DNA from: an uncultured Saprospiraceae bacterium
GTDB lineage: Bacteria > Bacteroidota > Bacteroidia > Chitinophagales > Saprospiraceae
Direction: 5' to 3'
DNA length: 64,000 nucleotides
Assembly: GCA_937926205.1 (NCBI GenBank)
Contig: CALEYL010000069.1
Span: 1-64,000 of the forward strand
Positions 26,732 to 36,259 of this stretch are shown in pieces. The position numbers and the translations under genes are program-made. Numbering within the stretch: the first letter of the stretch is position 1; the number at the start of each line of letters is the position of its first letter. The notes under the pieces are model-generated. The model had not been told where the DNA came from. It did not search any database and saw nothing but the letters and a program-made list of their open reading frames with translations.

Positions 26732-29700
26732 ATGAAACATTTATCCATTCTTGTCCTGCTTTTTTGTACAGGCAGCATCACTATTTGGTCCCAAAGCGGC
26801 AACGGCAATCCCATCTGGTCGGATATCGCGCTGACAGATATCCCGAATACCGGAACCAGACAAATAAAACCCAACTTATTCCGAACGATACGGGCAGATG
26901 TACCGGCATTAAAAACGCTGCTTTTTGCTGCACCGGACGAAATGGAACGCCCTGCCCGGCATAGTGGAACGGTGCTCGCCATCCCGCTTCCCGATGGCGG
27001 ATTTCAGCGCTTTCGACTGGTTCGGTACCAGATGATGGAGCCGGAACTTGCTGCTGCCTACCCGGAAATGGCTACCTGGCACGGCGTTAGTGATGATAAA
27101 ACCCGCTCTACCATTCGCTTAGACTGGACGGAACGCGGATTTCATGCCATGATACGACGCCCGGGAAGCAGTTATTTCATAGACCCCTATGCGGTAGGGA
27201 ATCTCACAGATTATGTATCTTATTATAAAAACGATTATCCTCAACCCGATGAAGCTTTTATTTGCCACACAAAGGAAGGCTTAAAAGACAATTTTTCCCC
27301 TGAAAGCCCGGATGTCCCCAAAGAAGGAGACTGCGTATTCCGGTCCTACCGCCTGGCTGTTGCCACTACCGGCGAATATTCCAATTACCACGGCGCTGAT
27401 AATCCCGGTGAATCCGGGCTGGTACTTTCTGCTGTGATGACCGCCATCAATCGCGTGAATGAGGTGTTTGAGCGTGATTTGGCCATCCGGCTGGTGCTGA
27501 TTGCCGGAACAAGTGCCGTTTTCTATTATAATGCAGGTACTGACCCTTATACCAACAATAACGGAAGTGCGATGCTAACAGAAAATCAGAACAACCTGAA
27601 TGCCGAAATCGGATCTGCGAATTTCGACATCGGGCATGTATTCAGCACGGGCGGCGGCGGGGTGGCTGCCCTGAATGGTCCCTGCGGCGCCAACAAAGCC
27701 CGGGGTGTTACCGGTCTATCCAATCCGATTAATGATCCGTTTTACATTGACTATGTGGCCCATGAGATTGGCCATCAGTTTGGTGCGCGTCACACCTTCA
27801 ACAATTCCTGCAACAATAACCGCAGCAACAATACGGCGATGGAGCCGGGAAGCGGCTCTACCATTATGGCCTACGCCGGGATCTGTGACCCCAATGTTCA
27901 GCTGAATAGTGATGACTATTTTCATGGCATCAGTCTTCGGGAAATCGGAATTTTCGTAACCCTTGGGAACGGGAATGTCTGCGACACACCCATTGCTTTT
28001 AACAATGCGCCACCAAGTGTGGCTGCCATTGACAACTATACGATTCCGGCTGCCACGCCATTTGTATTGACCGCTGTTGCAAGCGACCCTGATGGCGATC
28101 CGCTGAGCTATTGCTGGGAGCAATGGGATAATGAAATCGGAGCGGTCATGCCACCTGCTTCTACAAATTTGCAGGGGCCTATGTTTCGTTCTTTTGAGCC
28201 TTCGACTTCTCCACAACGCTATTTTCCGCGTCTTCAGGATTTGGTCAGCAACATGTCACCAACCTGGGAGGTTTTGCCCTCAGTTACCCGACCTATGGAA
28301 TTTCGGGTCACCGTTCGTGATTTTGCAGACATGACTGCCGGTTGCAGCGAAGAAGTCAATATGTTTGTTAATGTGAACGCAGCTGCCGGCCCTTTTCTGG
28401 TAACGACGCCCAACACTGCCGTTACCTGGACGGAAGGGCAGGCTTATACAGTAAACTGGGATGTGGCGCTCAGCAATCAGGCGCCCGTAAATTGCGACTC
28501 TGTAGCCATCTTATTGTCATACGACGGAGGGTTTACCTACCCGGTTACTTTAGTTTCGGGCACCCCGAACAACGGGTCCGCCCAAATAATCCTGCCTGCC
28601 GGAACGACTACTACGGCACGGGTTATGGTAAAAGCAAACGGAAATGTCTTTTTTGACATTTCCGATATTGATTTTATCATCGAATCGGGTACCCCTGATT
28701 TTGCCATGAGCGCTTCTCCCAACACAGCAACTATCTGCCCGACCGGCAGCCTGGAAGTACAACTTGATATCGCGAGTTTTGGCGGTTTTTCAGATCCGAT
28801 TACCCTGTCAGTTTCAGGCGAGCCGGCCCATATGTCTGTTTCCTTCAGCACCAACCCGATTACGCCAACCAGCATGACAATACTCACTTTAGGAAACCTG
28901 GATGCAGTTGCCCCTGGTATGTATGCCCTGACCATAACAGGAACCAGTATGGGGAATTTCAAAGATATTCCAATTGCGATTACAATTTTGGATACACCGG
29001 CAGCAATAACGCTTGCTTCGCCTGTAAATAATGCTGTAGATATTGCTTTACTACCGACCTTAACCTGGGCAGTGGACCTCAATGCCAATTCCTATGAATG
29101 GCAACTTGCTCTGGATGGCGCATTCAATACCATTGCTGCTTCCGGAACCAGTTTCGGATTTTCTGCACAACCCGGTACGGAACTAAACCAGAATACCCTC
29201 TATTTTTGGCGGGTGAGGGGATTGGGGATTTGTGGCGGCACGGGCGATTGGTCTGCTGTACGCAGTTTTCTGACGGTGCCCTGTATTGTTTTCAGCAGCA
29301 GCAATGTACCACGTACCATTTCCAGTGTAGGGACACCCGTGGTCAACTCTGTGCTTGATATTTTGGAAACAGGTGCACTAACGGATATCAATGTCGTGAA
29401 CTTAAGCGGTGACCATACCTGGATCAGCGATTTGCGGATTACGCTTATCAGTCCAGCCAATTCGGAGGTTATTCTGTTTGATCAGCCTTGCATGGATCAG
29501 GATAATTTTGACCTGAATTTTGATGGGCAGGCTGCTACCTCAACTTTGCCTTGTCCGCCCACAGGAGGAGGCACCTACCGGCCTGTCGGCAATTTGGGGT
29601 TGATGAATACGGAAGAGATTAACGGAACATGGACCTTGCGCATAGAAGATTTGGCCAACGAAGACGGCGGCCAGCTAAGTTCCTGGGGGCTCCGCGTTTG

Positions 29701-30277
29701 CCCAACGGCATATTCCGGGTTTTTGCCGGTTGAATTAACCGACTTCAGGGTTGACGCGCTGGATCAAAAAGCCAGACTCCATTGGGTTACCGCATCGGAA
29801 TTGAATAATTCGGGCTTTGAAGTACAACGCCAGACGGCTCAATCCGGTACATTTTCACCCATTGCCTGGGTGCCTGCTGAAGGAAATGGTGCCAGCCGCA
29901 TGGAATATGTATTTATCGACAATGCCCCCCCTAAAGGAGAGCCCGTTTATTACCGCCTTCGCCAGCTGGACTACGATGGGAGTGAGGCCTATTCTGAAAT
30001 CCGAAGCCTGACCTTAGCCCCGGATACCGGAAATGGTTGGCGTTTGTTCCCAAACCCAGCCACGGGCTACTGTACTTTGGAATCACTAAATGAGTTGAAT
30101 GGTCTGGAGGTAACGGTTTCCATTTTGAACATACAAGGGCAAATGGTCTTTCAAAATCGGTTTATGAATCAAAGGATTGATCTGGACTTGAATGAATTAC
30201 CTTCCGGCGTTTTTCAGGTTCAGGTACAGGGAGAAGGCGCTGTCTGGACGGGCCGGATGATACATTTGCTGCCATAG
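26732..30277 (+). CDS. Secreted metzincin protease with P-domain and T9SS tail
   Basis: A 1181-residue extracellular protease. After the signal peptide and a propeptide comes a reprolysin-like metzincin domain (about 205-420) with the zinc site HEIGHQFGARHTF and Met-turn TIMAYAG. Beta-sandwich modules follow. Near 860-990 lies a proprotein-convertase P-domain (DHTWISDLRITLISP ... EEINGTWTLRIEDLANEDGG). The end has a fibronectin-like module (ELTDFRVDALDQKARLHWVT) and a T9SS type A sorting domain beginning RLFPNPATGY. It should cross the outer membrane by T9SS and be attached or released. It is transcribed alone, with a terminator at 30383. Confidence 0.94.
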   Translation: MKHLSILVLLFCTGSITIWSQSGNGNPIWSDIALTDIPNTGTRQIKPNLFRTIRADVPALKTLLFAAPDEMERPARHSGTVLAIPLPDGGFQRFRLVRYQMMEPELAAAYPEMATWHGVSDDKTRSTIRLDWTERGFHAMIRRPGSSYFIDPYAVGNLTDYVSYYKNDYPQPDEAFICHTKEGLKDNFSPESPDVPKEGDCVFRSYRLAVATTGEYSNYHGADNPGESGLVLSAVMTAINRVNEVFERDLAIRLVLIAGTSAVFYYNAGTDPYTNNNGSAMLTENQNNLNAEIGSANFDIGHVFSTGGGGVAALNGPCGANKARGVTGLSNPINDPFYIDYVAHEIGHQFGARHTFNNSCNNNRSNNTAMEPGSGSTIMAYAGICDPNVQLNSDDYFHGISLREIGIFVTLGNGNVCDTPIAFNNAPPSVAAIDNYTIPAATPFVLTAVASDPDGDPLSYCWEQWDNEIGAVMPPASTNLQGPMFRSFEPSTSPQRYFPRLQDLVSNMSPTWEVLPSVTRPMEFRVTVRDFADMTAGCSEEVNMFVNVNAAAGPFLVTTPNTAVTWTEGQAYTVNWDVALSNQAPVNCDSVAILLSYDGGFTYPVTLVSGTPNNGSAQIILPAGTTTTARVMVKANGNVFFDISDIDFIIESGTPDFAMSASPNTATICPTGSLEVQLDIASFGGFSDPITLSVSGEPAHMSVSFSTNPITPTSMTILTLGNLDAVAPGMYALTITGTSMGNFKDIPIAITILDTPAAITLASPVNNAVDIALLPTLTWAVDLNANSYEWQLALDGAFNTIAASGTSFGFSAQPGTELNQNTLYFWRVRGLGICGGTGDWSAVRSFLTVPCIVFSSSNVPRTISSVGTPVVNSVLDILETGALTDINVVNLSGDHTWISDLRITLISPANSEVILFDQPCMDQDNFDLNFDGQAATSTLPCPPTGGGTYRPVGNLGLMNTEEINGTWTLRIEDLANEDGGQLSSWGLRVCPTAYSGFLPVELTDFRVDALDQKARLHWVTASELNNSGFEVQRQTAQSGTFSPIAWVPAEGNGASRMEYVFIDNAPPKGEPVYYRLRQLDYDGSEAYSEIRSLTLAPDTGNGWRLFPNPATGYCTLESLNELNGLEVTVSILNIQGQMVFQNRFMNQRIDLDLNELPSGVFQVQVQGEGAVWTGRMIHLLP

Positions 30278-30382
30278 ATGGGAGTGAGGGCAGTTGCCTG
30301 ATGCATACAGATCTGAAATACCCCAGCGATTTGTAAAGGCAGAATAGATTACCCTACAGGTTGATTTTTCCATAAGTCGATT

Positions 30383-30421
30383 AAACAGGCGGTCCTGCAA
30401 ATGATCGCCTGTTTGTTTTTT
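30383..30421 (+). terminator. Rho-independent terminator
   Basis: AAACAGGCG (30383-30391) pairs perfectly with CGCCTGTTT (30406-30414), followed by a run of T residues to 30421. It lies 105 nt after the metzincin stop codon and just upstream of the propeller gene. Confidence 0.8.
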
Positions 30422-30449
30422 TAGCTATCTTTGCTCCAAAACCGGAAAG

Positions 30450-31352
30450 ATGTTCAACAGGCTTTTATTATCAGTCTTTATCATGGCGTGCTTCGGCCAT
30501 TTTGCGGCTGCGCAGATGCCCAAAGCCAACGTATTTGTTTTTGACCTTAAGCGTGTAGCCGATACCGCCTGGACGATTACCAAGCCGCGGTATCTGACTT
30601 ACTTTAATGAATTGGGCTATAATAATCAGCCGGCATTTTTCAGCAACAATGAGTTGTACATGACCATAAAAATGCCCAACAGCAGCCAAACGGACATCTA
30701 TTTGCTCGATTTGGACAAAAAAACGAAGCTGCGGGTGACGGATACCCCCGAAAATGAATTTTCGCCCATGCGCATGCCCGATTATTATAATTTTTCGGTG
30801 GTGCGCCAGCAGGTGAATGGCCGCGATACTTTTCAATACCTTTGGCAATACCCGCTGGATCGGTCGCACGGCGGAAAGGCAGTCTTCAAATACACTGAAA
30901 AAATTGGCTATTATACGTGGCTTAATGGCTCTCAGGTAGCTGTCTATGTGCTGGACAGCCCAGATAATTACCTTGGCATCGCCGACATACGCACCGATAA
31001 AGTGACGCCCATCGCAACGAATATCGGGCGTTGCCTGGTGCAAATGTCCAACCGCAACCTTGCTTTTGTGCAAAAAACGGATTTTGGCGATACCTGGCAG
31101 CTGATGGAAAAGAATCCTTATCAATTGAACAAACCGGCAACGCCTATTGTGAACATGTTGGCAGGCTGTGAAGATTTTGGCGTTATGCCTGATGGAACCT
31201 TTATTGCCGGGCGAGGCAGTAAATTGTACAAATTCGATCGCCGAAAAGACCAGGATTGGATAGAAATTGCGGATTTGTATCTCTATAATATATTCAGCAT
31301 TAGCAGGATAGCAGTAAGTAACGATTATAAAGTAGCGATTGTTGCCCAGTAG
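30450..31352 (+). CDS. Exported TolB-like beta-propeller protein
   Basis: A 300-residue protein with a signal peptide ending GHFAAAQ. The rest shows WD40/TolB-like blades: QPAFFSNNELYMTIKMPNS followed by DIYLLDLDKKTKLRVTDT, then similar units to the C-terminus. Such proteins usually act as binding scaffolds in the periplasm; no enzyme motif is present. There is no T9SS sorting domain. TATCTTTG at 30426-30433 is a candidate -7 box, but a correctly spaced -33 box is missing. Confidence 0.75.
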   Translation: MFNRLLLSVFIMACFGHFAAAQMPKANVFVFDLKRVADTAWTITKPRYLTYFNELGYNNQPAFFSNNELYMTIKMPNSSQTDIYLLDLDKKTKLRVTDTPENEFSPMRMPDYYNFSVVRQQVNGRDTFQYLWQYPLDRSHGGKAVFKYTEKIGYYTWLNGSQVAVYVLDSPDNYLGIADIRTDKVTPIATNIGRCLVQMSNRNLAFVQKTDFGDTWQLMEKNPYQLNKPATPIVNMLAGCEDFGVMPDGTFIAGRGSKLYKFDRRKDQDWIEIADLYLYNIFSISRIAVSNDYKVAIVAQ

Positions 31353-31396
31353 TTTTCGGGACTTTACTTTATAGCCGACCTTCTGAATTTCATTTC

Positions 31397-31570
31397 ATGA
31401 AGCAGTTCTTCGTCTGTTTTTTTATCACATTTAGTCTGGGAATCACCTGTGCTCAGTCTGGTAACGTGCTGGAAAAAATCATCCATCAGCACAAAAATAC
31501 TTTTGGGGCCTGGGCCCGGGATTCTGACAAATTTGAAGTGCAGGTCATTTATCCATTAAGTTGGCATTAA
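31397..31570 (+). pseudogene. Truncated serine hydrolase (beta-lactamase-like) remnant
   Basis: A 57-codon frame begins with a signal peptide (MKQFFVCFFITFSLGITCAQ) and continues VLEKIIHQHKNTFGAWA and DKFEVQVIYPLSWH before stopping. The part F/YEVQVIY is characteristic, as I recall, of the mature N-terminus of a Bacteroidota serine hydrolase family in which EVQIIYTQI continues into the catalytic domain. Here the similarity ends after about 35 mature residues, so this looks like the stump of a deleted gene. The LOG gene starts 14 nt downstream, so the deletion may have placed LOG behind this promoter. Confidence 0.55.
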
Positions 31571-31584
31571 CGCTCCGATACATC

Positions 31585-32331
31585 ATGCAAACAAGCAACA
31601 TCAAAGCCACCCGCATCATTAATCAGACCGGATTTAACTACCTGGATGGTCCAAAAAGCAGAAGTTATGAGTTGTCTTTTGCTTTCAAAGTATTTTCTCA
31701 GTTTTTGAAAGGCTTTAGAAAACTCCATTTTGTTGGTCCATGCATTACCGTGTTCGGATCTGCACGGTTCAAAGAAGGCTCACCGTATTATGAAAAAGCC
31801 CGTGAAGTGGGGCGTGCAATCTCTGAAATGGGATTTACAACCATGACAGGCGGTGGTCCCGGCATAATGGAAGCCGCCAACCGGGGTGCTTTTGAGGCCG
31901 GTGGTCGCTCCGTTGGTTGCAACATTGAGCTTCCGTTTGAGCAACATCCGAATCCTTACATGCATACGTGTATTTCTATTCGCTACTTCTTTGTACGGAA
32001 AGTGCTGCTGCTCAAATATTCGTATGCTTTTGTCGTGATGCCCGGAGGCTGGGGCACCATGGATGAAATGTTTGAAACCCTGACCTTAGTACAAACCGGG
32101 ATCATTCATAATTTTCCAGTGGTACTGATGGGCAAAGCCTATTACCAACCTTTGATGGACTACCTTCAGTTTATGGCCAATGAAAAAACCATTTCTGAGT
32201 CAGATCTGAAATACATCGTCTTAACAGATGATATTGAGGAGGCAACAAGCCACATCCGCACCTATATCCTTGATTACTACAAAGTAAAAAAACGAAACAA
32301 CCCCCTGTGGTGGCTCCTCGAAAAAGCTTGA
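31585..32331 (+). CDS. LOG family phosphoribohydrolase
   Basis: A 248-residue cytosolic Rossmann-like enzyme of the LOG/TIGR00730 family, which cleaves nucleoside 5'-monophosphates to base and ribose phosphate and can make active cytokinin bases. Diagnostic motifs are VFGSARFKEGSPYYEKA, GGGPGIMEAANRG and PGGWGTMDEMFE. The start at ATG 31585 is preferred over TTG 31561, which lies inside the upstream remnant. Physiological substrate in bacteria is usually AMP-like nucleotides. A hairpin at 32358 ends the unit. Confidence 0.93.
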   Translation: MQTSNIKATRIINQTGFNYLDGPKSRSYELSFAFKVFSQFLKGFRKLHFVGPCITVFGSARFKEGSPYYEKAREVGRAISEMGFTTMTGGGPGIMEAANRGAFEAGGRSVGCNIELPFEQHPNPYMHTCISIRYFFVRKVLLLKYSYAFVVMPGGWGTMDEMFETLTLVQTGIIHNFPVVLMGKAYYQPLMDYLQFMANEKTISESDLKYIVLTDDIEEATSHIRTYILDYYKVKKRNNPLWWLLEKA

Positions 32332-32357
32332 GCGACGCGAAAGCCGGGCCATGAAAA

Positions 32358-32394
32358 AAGCGCAGCCTCAGCCGGTTAGGATAAGGTTGCGCTT
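32358..32394 (+). terminator. Probable terminator hairpin
   Basis: AAGCGCAGCCT (32358-32368) pairs with AGGTTGCGCTT (32384-32394) at 10 of 11 positions. The 5' side follows an A run, but the 3' side lacks a strong T tract. It lies 26 nt after the LOG stop codon. Confidence 0.6.
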
Positions 32395-32634
32395 CAATAA
32401 TTCCCTAAAATCACCCGAAAATGAATCTTGATAAAAAGCCAGGAGTTTCTCTGCCAGAGGCATTTACTCCCTCGCTTTTGCCTTACAAAGAAGCGGCAAT
32501 TCATACAGGCAAACATTGACCGATGTCATTTTCATACATGACTTTTATCCTGAAAAGGTGAAATATGTTAAATAAATTTGGAGAGGCTCCGCAAAGCTGG
32601 TTAAACTGCATCTAAAGGAGAAATCAGGCAATAA
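32395..32634 (+). promoter_or_regulatory. Intergenic region with candidate -7 box
   Basis: No gene is seen between LOG and the zinc-finger protein. TAAATTTG at 32573-32580 fits the Bacteroidota -7 consensus TAnnTTTG and lies 54 nt before the next start; the matching -33 position reads CCTG, which is poor. Confidence 0.35.
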
Positions 32635-33429
32635 ATGGCGCAAAAGATGAATCAAAATTCGTGGTTTCGCAGTGACCAACATTTATCAGAGGAGGGCATA
32701 GCTGCTTATGCCGAATCATTGCTGAATGATCGGATCGCAGATTTGCAACCTGAATTGCAAGCCCATGTGGAAGTGTGTGAAAGCTGCCGCAGGGAAGCCA
32801 TTGAATTGTATGGCCTGATCGCAAACATGCCCGCAAATCCTGCCGGCGAACCACATCAGGATGAACCCGTCCAGCCTTCGGTTTCCCGCCTACACCCGGC
32901 CTGGCGCTGGTCATTGGTAGCGCTTACTGCCATACTGGCCTTCTGGGTATTCCAAATTACGACGCAAAAATCCAATCCTTTACCCGAAAAAAATACATCC
33001 CCTGCTATCACGCCAGAACTGCTGATCAACCCTCAGCAACAACCCGAACGCCCTGTCGCAGAAGTACAAAAGCCGGCAGAAAATTTGCCGAAACAGGAGG
33101 GCCAGGCTTTACTCGCTGCTAATTTTATTCCGGATGAGCAGTTGGAAGGTTTGGCGGGGGAGGTAATGAGAAGCACAGGCATTGAAGTCTTGATGCCTTC
33201 CGTGAACCAAACCTTCAAGCCAGGGACTTCTGTCTCTTTCCAATGGAAGCAGGATGAGCCCCTTAATCTGCAACTTATTTTGCTGGATAATACAGGAAAA
33301 GAGCTATTGAGCAAAGCGCTTTCCAATCCCAATTTTGAATGGAACGCCCCCAAACGCCCGGGCTTGTATTACTGGAAATTGGAGAGTTCGGATGAATTGT
33401 TATTCGTTGGCAAATTCTTGTTGCAGTAA
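32635..33429 (+). CDS. Zinc-finger anti-sigma-like membrane protein
   Basis: A 264-residue protein with an N-terminal zf-HC2-like segment: HVEVCESCRREAIE gives the HxxxCxxC zinc pattern of ZAS anti-sigma factors. One membrane helix lies near residues 90-108 (WSLVALTAILAFWVFQI). A Pro/Gln/Glu linker follows, then a periplasmic beta-sandwich (IEVLMPSVNQTFKPGTSVSF) near the end. Layout matches transmembrane anti-sigma factors or related sensors, but no sigma-factor gene is adjacent, so the partner is unknown. Confidence 0.72.
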   Translation: MAQKMNQNSWFRSDQHLSEEGIAAYAESLLNDRIADLQPELQAHVEVCESCRREAIELYGLIANMPANPAGEPHQDEPVQPSVSRLHPAWRWSLVALTAILAFWVFQITTQKSNPLPEKNTSPAITPELLINPQQQPERPVAEVQKPAENLPKQEGQALLAANFIPDEQLEGLAGEVMRSTGIEVLMPSVNQTFKPGTSVSFQWKQDEPLNLQLILLDNTGKELLSKALSNPNFEWNAPKRPGLYYWKLESSDELLFVGKFLLQ

Positions 33430-33496
33430 CACCATGCTTTCTTCTTTCAATGTACTGTCGTACAATATTATATCACAACAAATAATCCGTCTAATT

Positions 33497-34783
33497 ATGA
33501 AACTGAAACTTTTACTTCCCTTCGCAACACTTTTGGGATTGGCACTTTCTGCACAGGCCCAAATTACATTGGACGCCTCCAATGCTCCGGTTATTGGAAA
33601 TGTCCTGCACTACGCTACGGACACGCTTCCGCAAAATGTAGAAATTGGAACGGGTGGTGCAAACCAAACCTGGGACTTTTCAAGCCTGCAGGCTCATGTA
33701 CCCAGCTCTGTTGGAATTATCGCCCCATCTGAAGCGGCCAATGGCGATGATTTTCCAACAGCCTCTTTTGCCCAGGTGCTGGACGATGGATCTTACGGCT
33801 TTGCTTCACTGACATCTGAGGGCGTATTTGCACTCGGAGCATCACTGGATTTTTTCGGCAATGATAACTTCCTTTCCGTTCATTTCGATCCTGTACAACA
33901 GGTTTATGCCTTTCCAACAACCTATGGAACGACATTCTCCGGCCCTTATGCTTTTTCCATCACGATAGACGGTTCTGATTTTGACGTGGACTCCATTCGC
34001 TTTGTCTCGGAGGCGGAGCAAACGGTGACAACAGACGGATACGGTACGCTCATTACCCCGGAAGGCTCTTTTGATGCCCTTCGTCAAAGTATTGAAACGG
34101 TAACAGAGACGACCATTTTTGCGTTGTTTTTTGGTACCTGGCTGCCTTTGGACAGCTCTGTAGACACCACCATGACTTACCAGTGGCTGACTGCAGAAGC
34201 AAAAGGTCAGGCCCTGACGGTTGAAGTATTTGATGGCGCCATTACCGGGGCCACCTGGTTCCAGTCAGCAGATGTGACGGTTCAGGCTCCGGTTGCACTT
34301 TTTACGATCACGCCACAGGATGGCGGAGAAGTTCAGTTTACGGACCAGTCTACGAATAATCCGACTTCCTGGAGCTGGACTTTTGGCGACAACACAACCA
34401 GCACGGATCAAAATCCATCCCATACCTACACGGTCAGTGGCACTTATGAAGTTTGCCTTACGGCTGCAAACAGTGGCGGATCTTCGACCAATTGCCAGGA
34501 CGTTACCGTTACAATCGTTTCCGCCGGAGAAACGGCAAATCCGCTTGCTCTGAAGGTGTATCCTAATCCGGCGGGCAATTGGCTCACATTTGATGCGGAA
34601 GGGAACATTCTGGATAATTTCTCCCTCCATATCCTGAACCTGATGGGGCAGGAAGTGTTGAATACTACACTTGAGGGCAAACGGATCATTGACCTCAGTT
34701 CGTTTGCAAAAGGGCAGTATCTTTACCTGCTTCGCGACGGAAACGGTCGGCCGGCAGCGGAAGGACGATTTGAGAAACAGTAA
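33497..34783 (+). CDS. T9SS-exported protein with PKD domain
   Basis: A 428-residue secreted protein. The signal peptide (MKLKLLLPFATLLGLALSAQAQ as a whole) is followed by a domain of about 240 residues that I do not recognise. A PKD domain follows (VQFTDQSTNNPTSWSWTFGD ... HTYTVSGTYEVCLTA, about residues 270-345). It ends in a T9SS type A sorting domain beginning LKVYPNPAGN. PKD domains mediate adhesion to surfaces or glycans. ATG 33497 starts the signal peptide; the open frame back to 33335 overlaps the previous gene and is not used. Confidence 0.88.
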   Translation: MKLKLLLPFATLLGLALSAQAQITLDASNAPVIGNVLHYATDTLPQNVEIGTGGANQTWDFSSLQAHVPSSVGIIAPSEAANGDDFPTASFAQVLDDGSYGFASLTSEGVFALGASLDFFGNDNFLSVHFDPVQQVYAFPTTYGTTFSGPYAFSITIDGSDFDVDSIRFVSEAEQTVTTDGYGTLITPEGSFDALRQSIETVTETTIFALFFGTWLPLDSSVDTTMTYQWLTAEAKGQALTVEVFDGAITGATWFQSADVTVQAPVALFTITPQDGGEVQFTDQSTNNPTSWSWTFGDNTTSTDQNPSHTYTVSGTYEVCLTAANSGGSSTNCQDVTVTIVSAGETANPLALKVYPNPAGNWLTFDAEGNILDNFSLHILNLMGQEVLNTTLEGKRIIDLSSFAKGQYLYLLRDGNGRPAAEGRFEKQ

Positions 34784-34814
34784 GTAAAAGCTGTCCCAAA
34801 GGGGCAAGACCTGT

Positions 34815-34885
34815 CCCGCTCAGCGGGAAGGCAAATTGGCAAGGGCAAAATCGCAGTCCTGCCCCTTGCCAATTTGCCTTTTACC
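34815..34885 (+). terminator. Mini-palindrome followed by strong terminator
   Basis: CCCGCT / AGCGGG (34815-34828) is a copy of the CCTGTCCCGC mini-palindrome. It is followed by a perfect 18-bp stem: AAGGCAAATTGGCAAGGG (34828-34845) against its complement (34863-34880). The downstream TTTTACCGCTTTTTT includes T runs, so termination after the PKD gene is likely. Confidence 0.7.
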
Positions 34886-34921
34886 GCTTTTTTAGACAGC
34901 CTCAACAACGAATAAGAACGC

Positions 34922-36181
34922 ATGATAAATTTTTCAAGATTTGAGTTGGCCAATGGATTGAGGGTTTTGGTACATGAGGATGACAGCACGCCGATGGCCG
35001 CTGTAAATGTGCTGTATGATGTTGGCGCCCGCGATGAATTGCCGGACAAGACAGGCTTCGCACATTTGTTTGAGCACCTGATGTTTGGCGGCTCGCTCAA
35101 TGTGCCCGATTTTGACGATCCGATCCAGTTGGCAGGCGGTGAAAACAACGCCTTTACGAACAACGACATGACGAATTTTTACGATACCCTGCCGGCTCAG
35201 AACATTGAGACGGCTTTTTGGCTGGAATCGGATCGCATGCTGAGCCTTAATTTTAGCAGAAAAGTGCTGAACGTGCAGCGCAAGGTCGTGGTAGAGGAGT
35301 TTAAAGAAACCTGCCTGAACGAGCCTTATGGCGACATGATGCATTTGTTGTCAGATCTGATTTACAAACAACACCCTTATCGCTGGCCAACGATTGGTCT
35401 GGAAACGTCGCACATCGAAGGGGCAACGATGAAAGATGTCAGGCAGTTCTTTTTTAAGTATTACCGGCCTAACAATGCGATTCTTGTTGTAACGGGAAAT
35501 GTGAAAACCGAAGACATAAGACTGCTTGCCGAAAAGTGGTTTGGTGATATTCCGCGGGGAGAAGTTCCGCCAAGGCAGTTGCCTGCAGAGCCGGAACAAA
35601 CAGAGTTCAGGCAATTTACCAAAGAGGCCAATGTACCGGTTGATTCGATTTACCTGGCTTTCCGGATGGCAGCACGCTCAGATCCGGATTTTTATGTTGC
35701 CGATTTGTTGTCGGACATTTTATGTACCGGTCCATCTTCCCGCCTTTTTCGGCATTTGCTCAAGGAGCGCCAGTTGTTTTCAAGTATTGATTGTTATGTC
35801 TCTTCTTATCTTGACCCCGGTTTTTTCCTGATTGAAGGCAAACCAGCAGCAGGCGTTTCTCTGGAAACCGCTACAGCCGCCATCTGGGAGGAATTGGAAA
35901 AATTGAAGCGTGAGCTTATTGAAGCCACGGAATTGCAAAAAATAAAAAACAAAGCTGAAAGCAATCTTATTTTTTCCGAGATGAGCGCACTGAACAAGGC
36001 GATAAACCTTGCTTTTTTCGAGTTGCTGGGCGATGCCGACCTGATCAATAAGGAATCGGAAATCTACCAAAAAATCAGCGCCGAAGACCTGCAAAGGGTT
36101 GCAAATCAGTTGTTCCGCCTTGAAAATTGTTCTCAGTTGAATTATGTTGCCAGGCCGGCAGTTTCTCCATCGGATAATTAG
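34922..36181 (+). CDS. M16 family zinc peptidase (pitrilysin-like)
   Basis: A 419-residue M16 peptidase homologue. The inverted zinc motif HLFEH (HxxEH) is at about residues 52-56 in FAHLFEHLMFGGS, and a downstream Glu ligand is available in VVVEEFKETCLNEPYGD. It has the usual two-lobed M16 layout, and its size matches single-unit bacterial members. No signal peptide is visible, so it may be cytosolic, in contrast to the secreted proteases nearby. The stop codon overlaps a palindrome at 36181. Confidence 0.92.
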   Translation: MINFSRFELANGLRVLVHEDDSTPMAAVNVLYDVGARDELPDKTGFAHLFEHLMFGGSLNVPDFDDPIQLAGGENNAFTNNDMTNFYDTLPAQNIETAFWLESDRMLSLNFSRKVLNVQRKVVVEEFKETCLNEPYGDMMHLLSDLIYKQHPYRWPTIGLETSHIEGATMKDVRQFFFKYYRPNNAILVVTGNVKTEDIRLLAEKWFGDIPRGEVPPRQLPAEPEQTEFRQFTKEANVPVDSIYLAFRMAARSDPDFYVADLLSDILCTGPSSRLFRHLLKERQLFSSIDCYVSSYLDPGFFLIEGKPAAGVSLETATAAIWEELEKLKRELIEATELQKIKNKAESNLIFSEMSALNKAINLAFFELLGDADLINKESEIYQKISAEDLQRVANQLFRLENCSQLNYVARPAVSPSDN

Positions 36182-36259
36182 TGTCAGTCTTCACTTGCCG
36201 GCCGACAAGTAAAGACTGACACCAGCCTAAATGGGCAGGCACTAATTAGTGTCTGTCTT
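36177..36259. repeat. Palindrome and flanking 15-bp direct repeats at convergent gene ends
   Basis: GTGTCAGTCTTCACTTG (36181-36197) pairs with CAAGTAAAGACTGACAC (36206-36222), 16 of 17 positions. ATTAGTGTCAGTCTT (36177-36191) is repeated as ATTAGTGTCTGTCTT (36245-36259). The first copy contains the stop codon of the M16 gene. The second encodes, on the other strand, the last residues of the DUF5777 protein. GTGTCTG is also an end sequence of the element at 53806-53967. Confidence 0.65.

Noticed and set aside
32635..33429. Sigma/anti-sigma pair
   Set aside because: Only the zinc-finger membrane protein is present; no sigma-factor gene is next to it.
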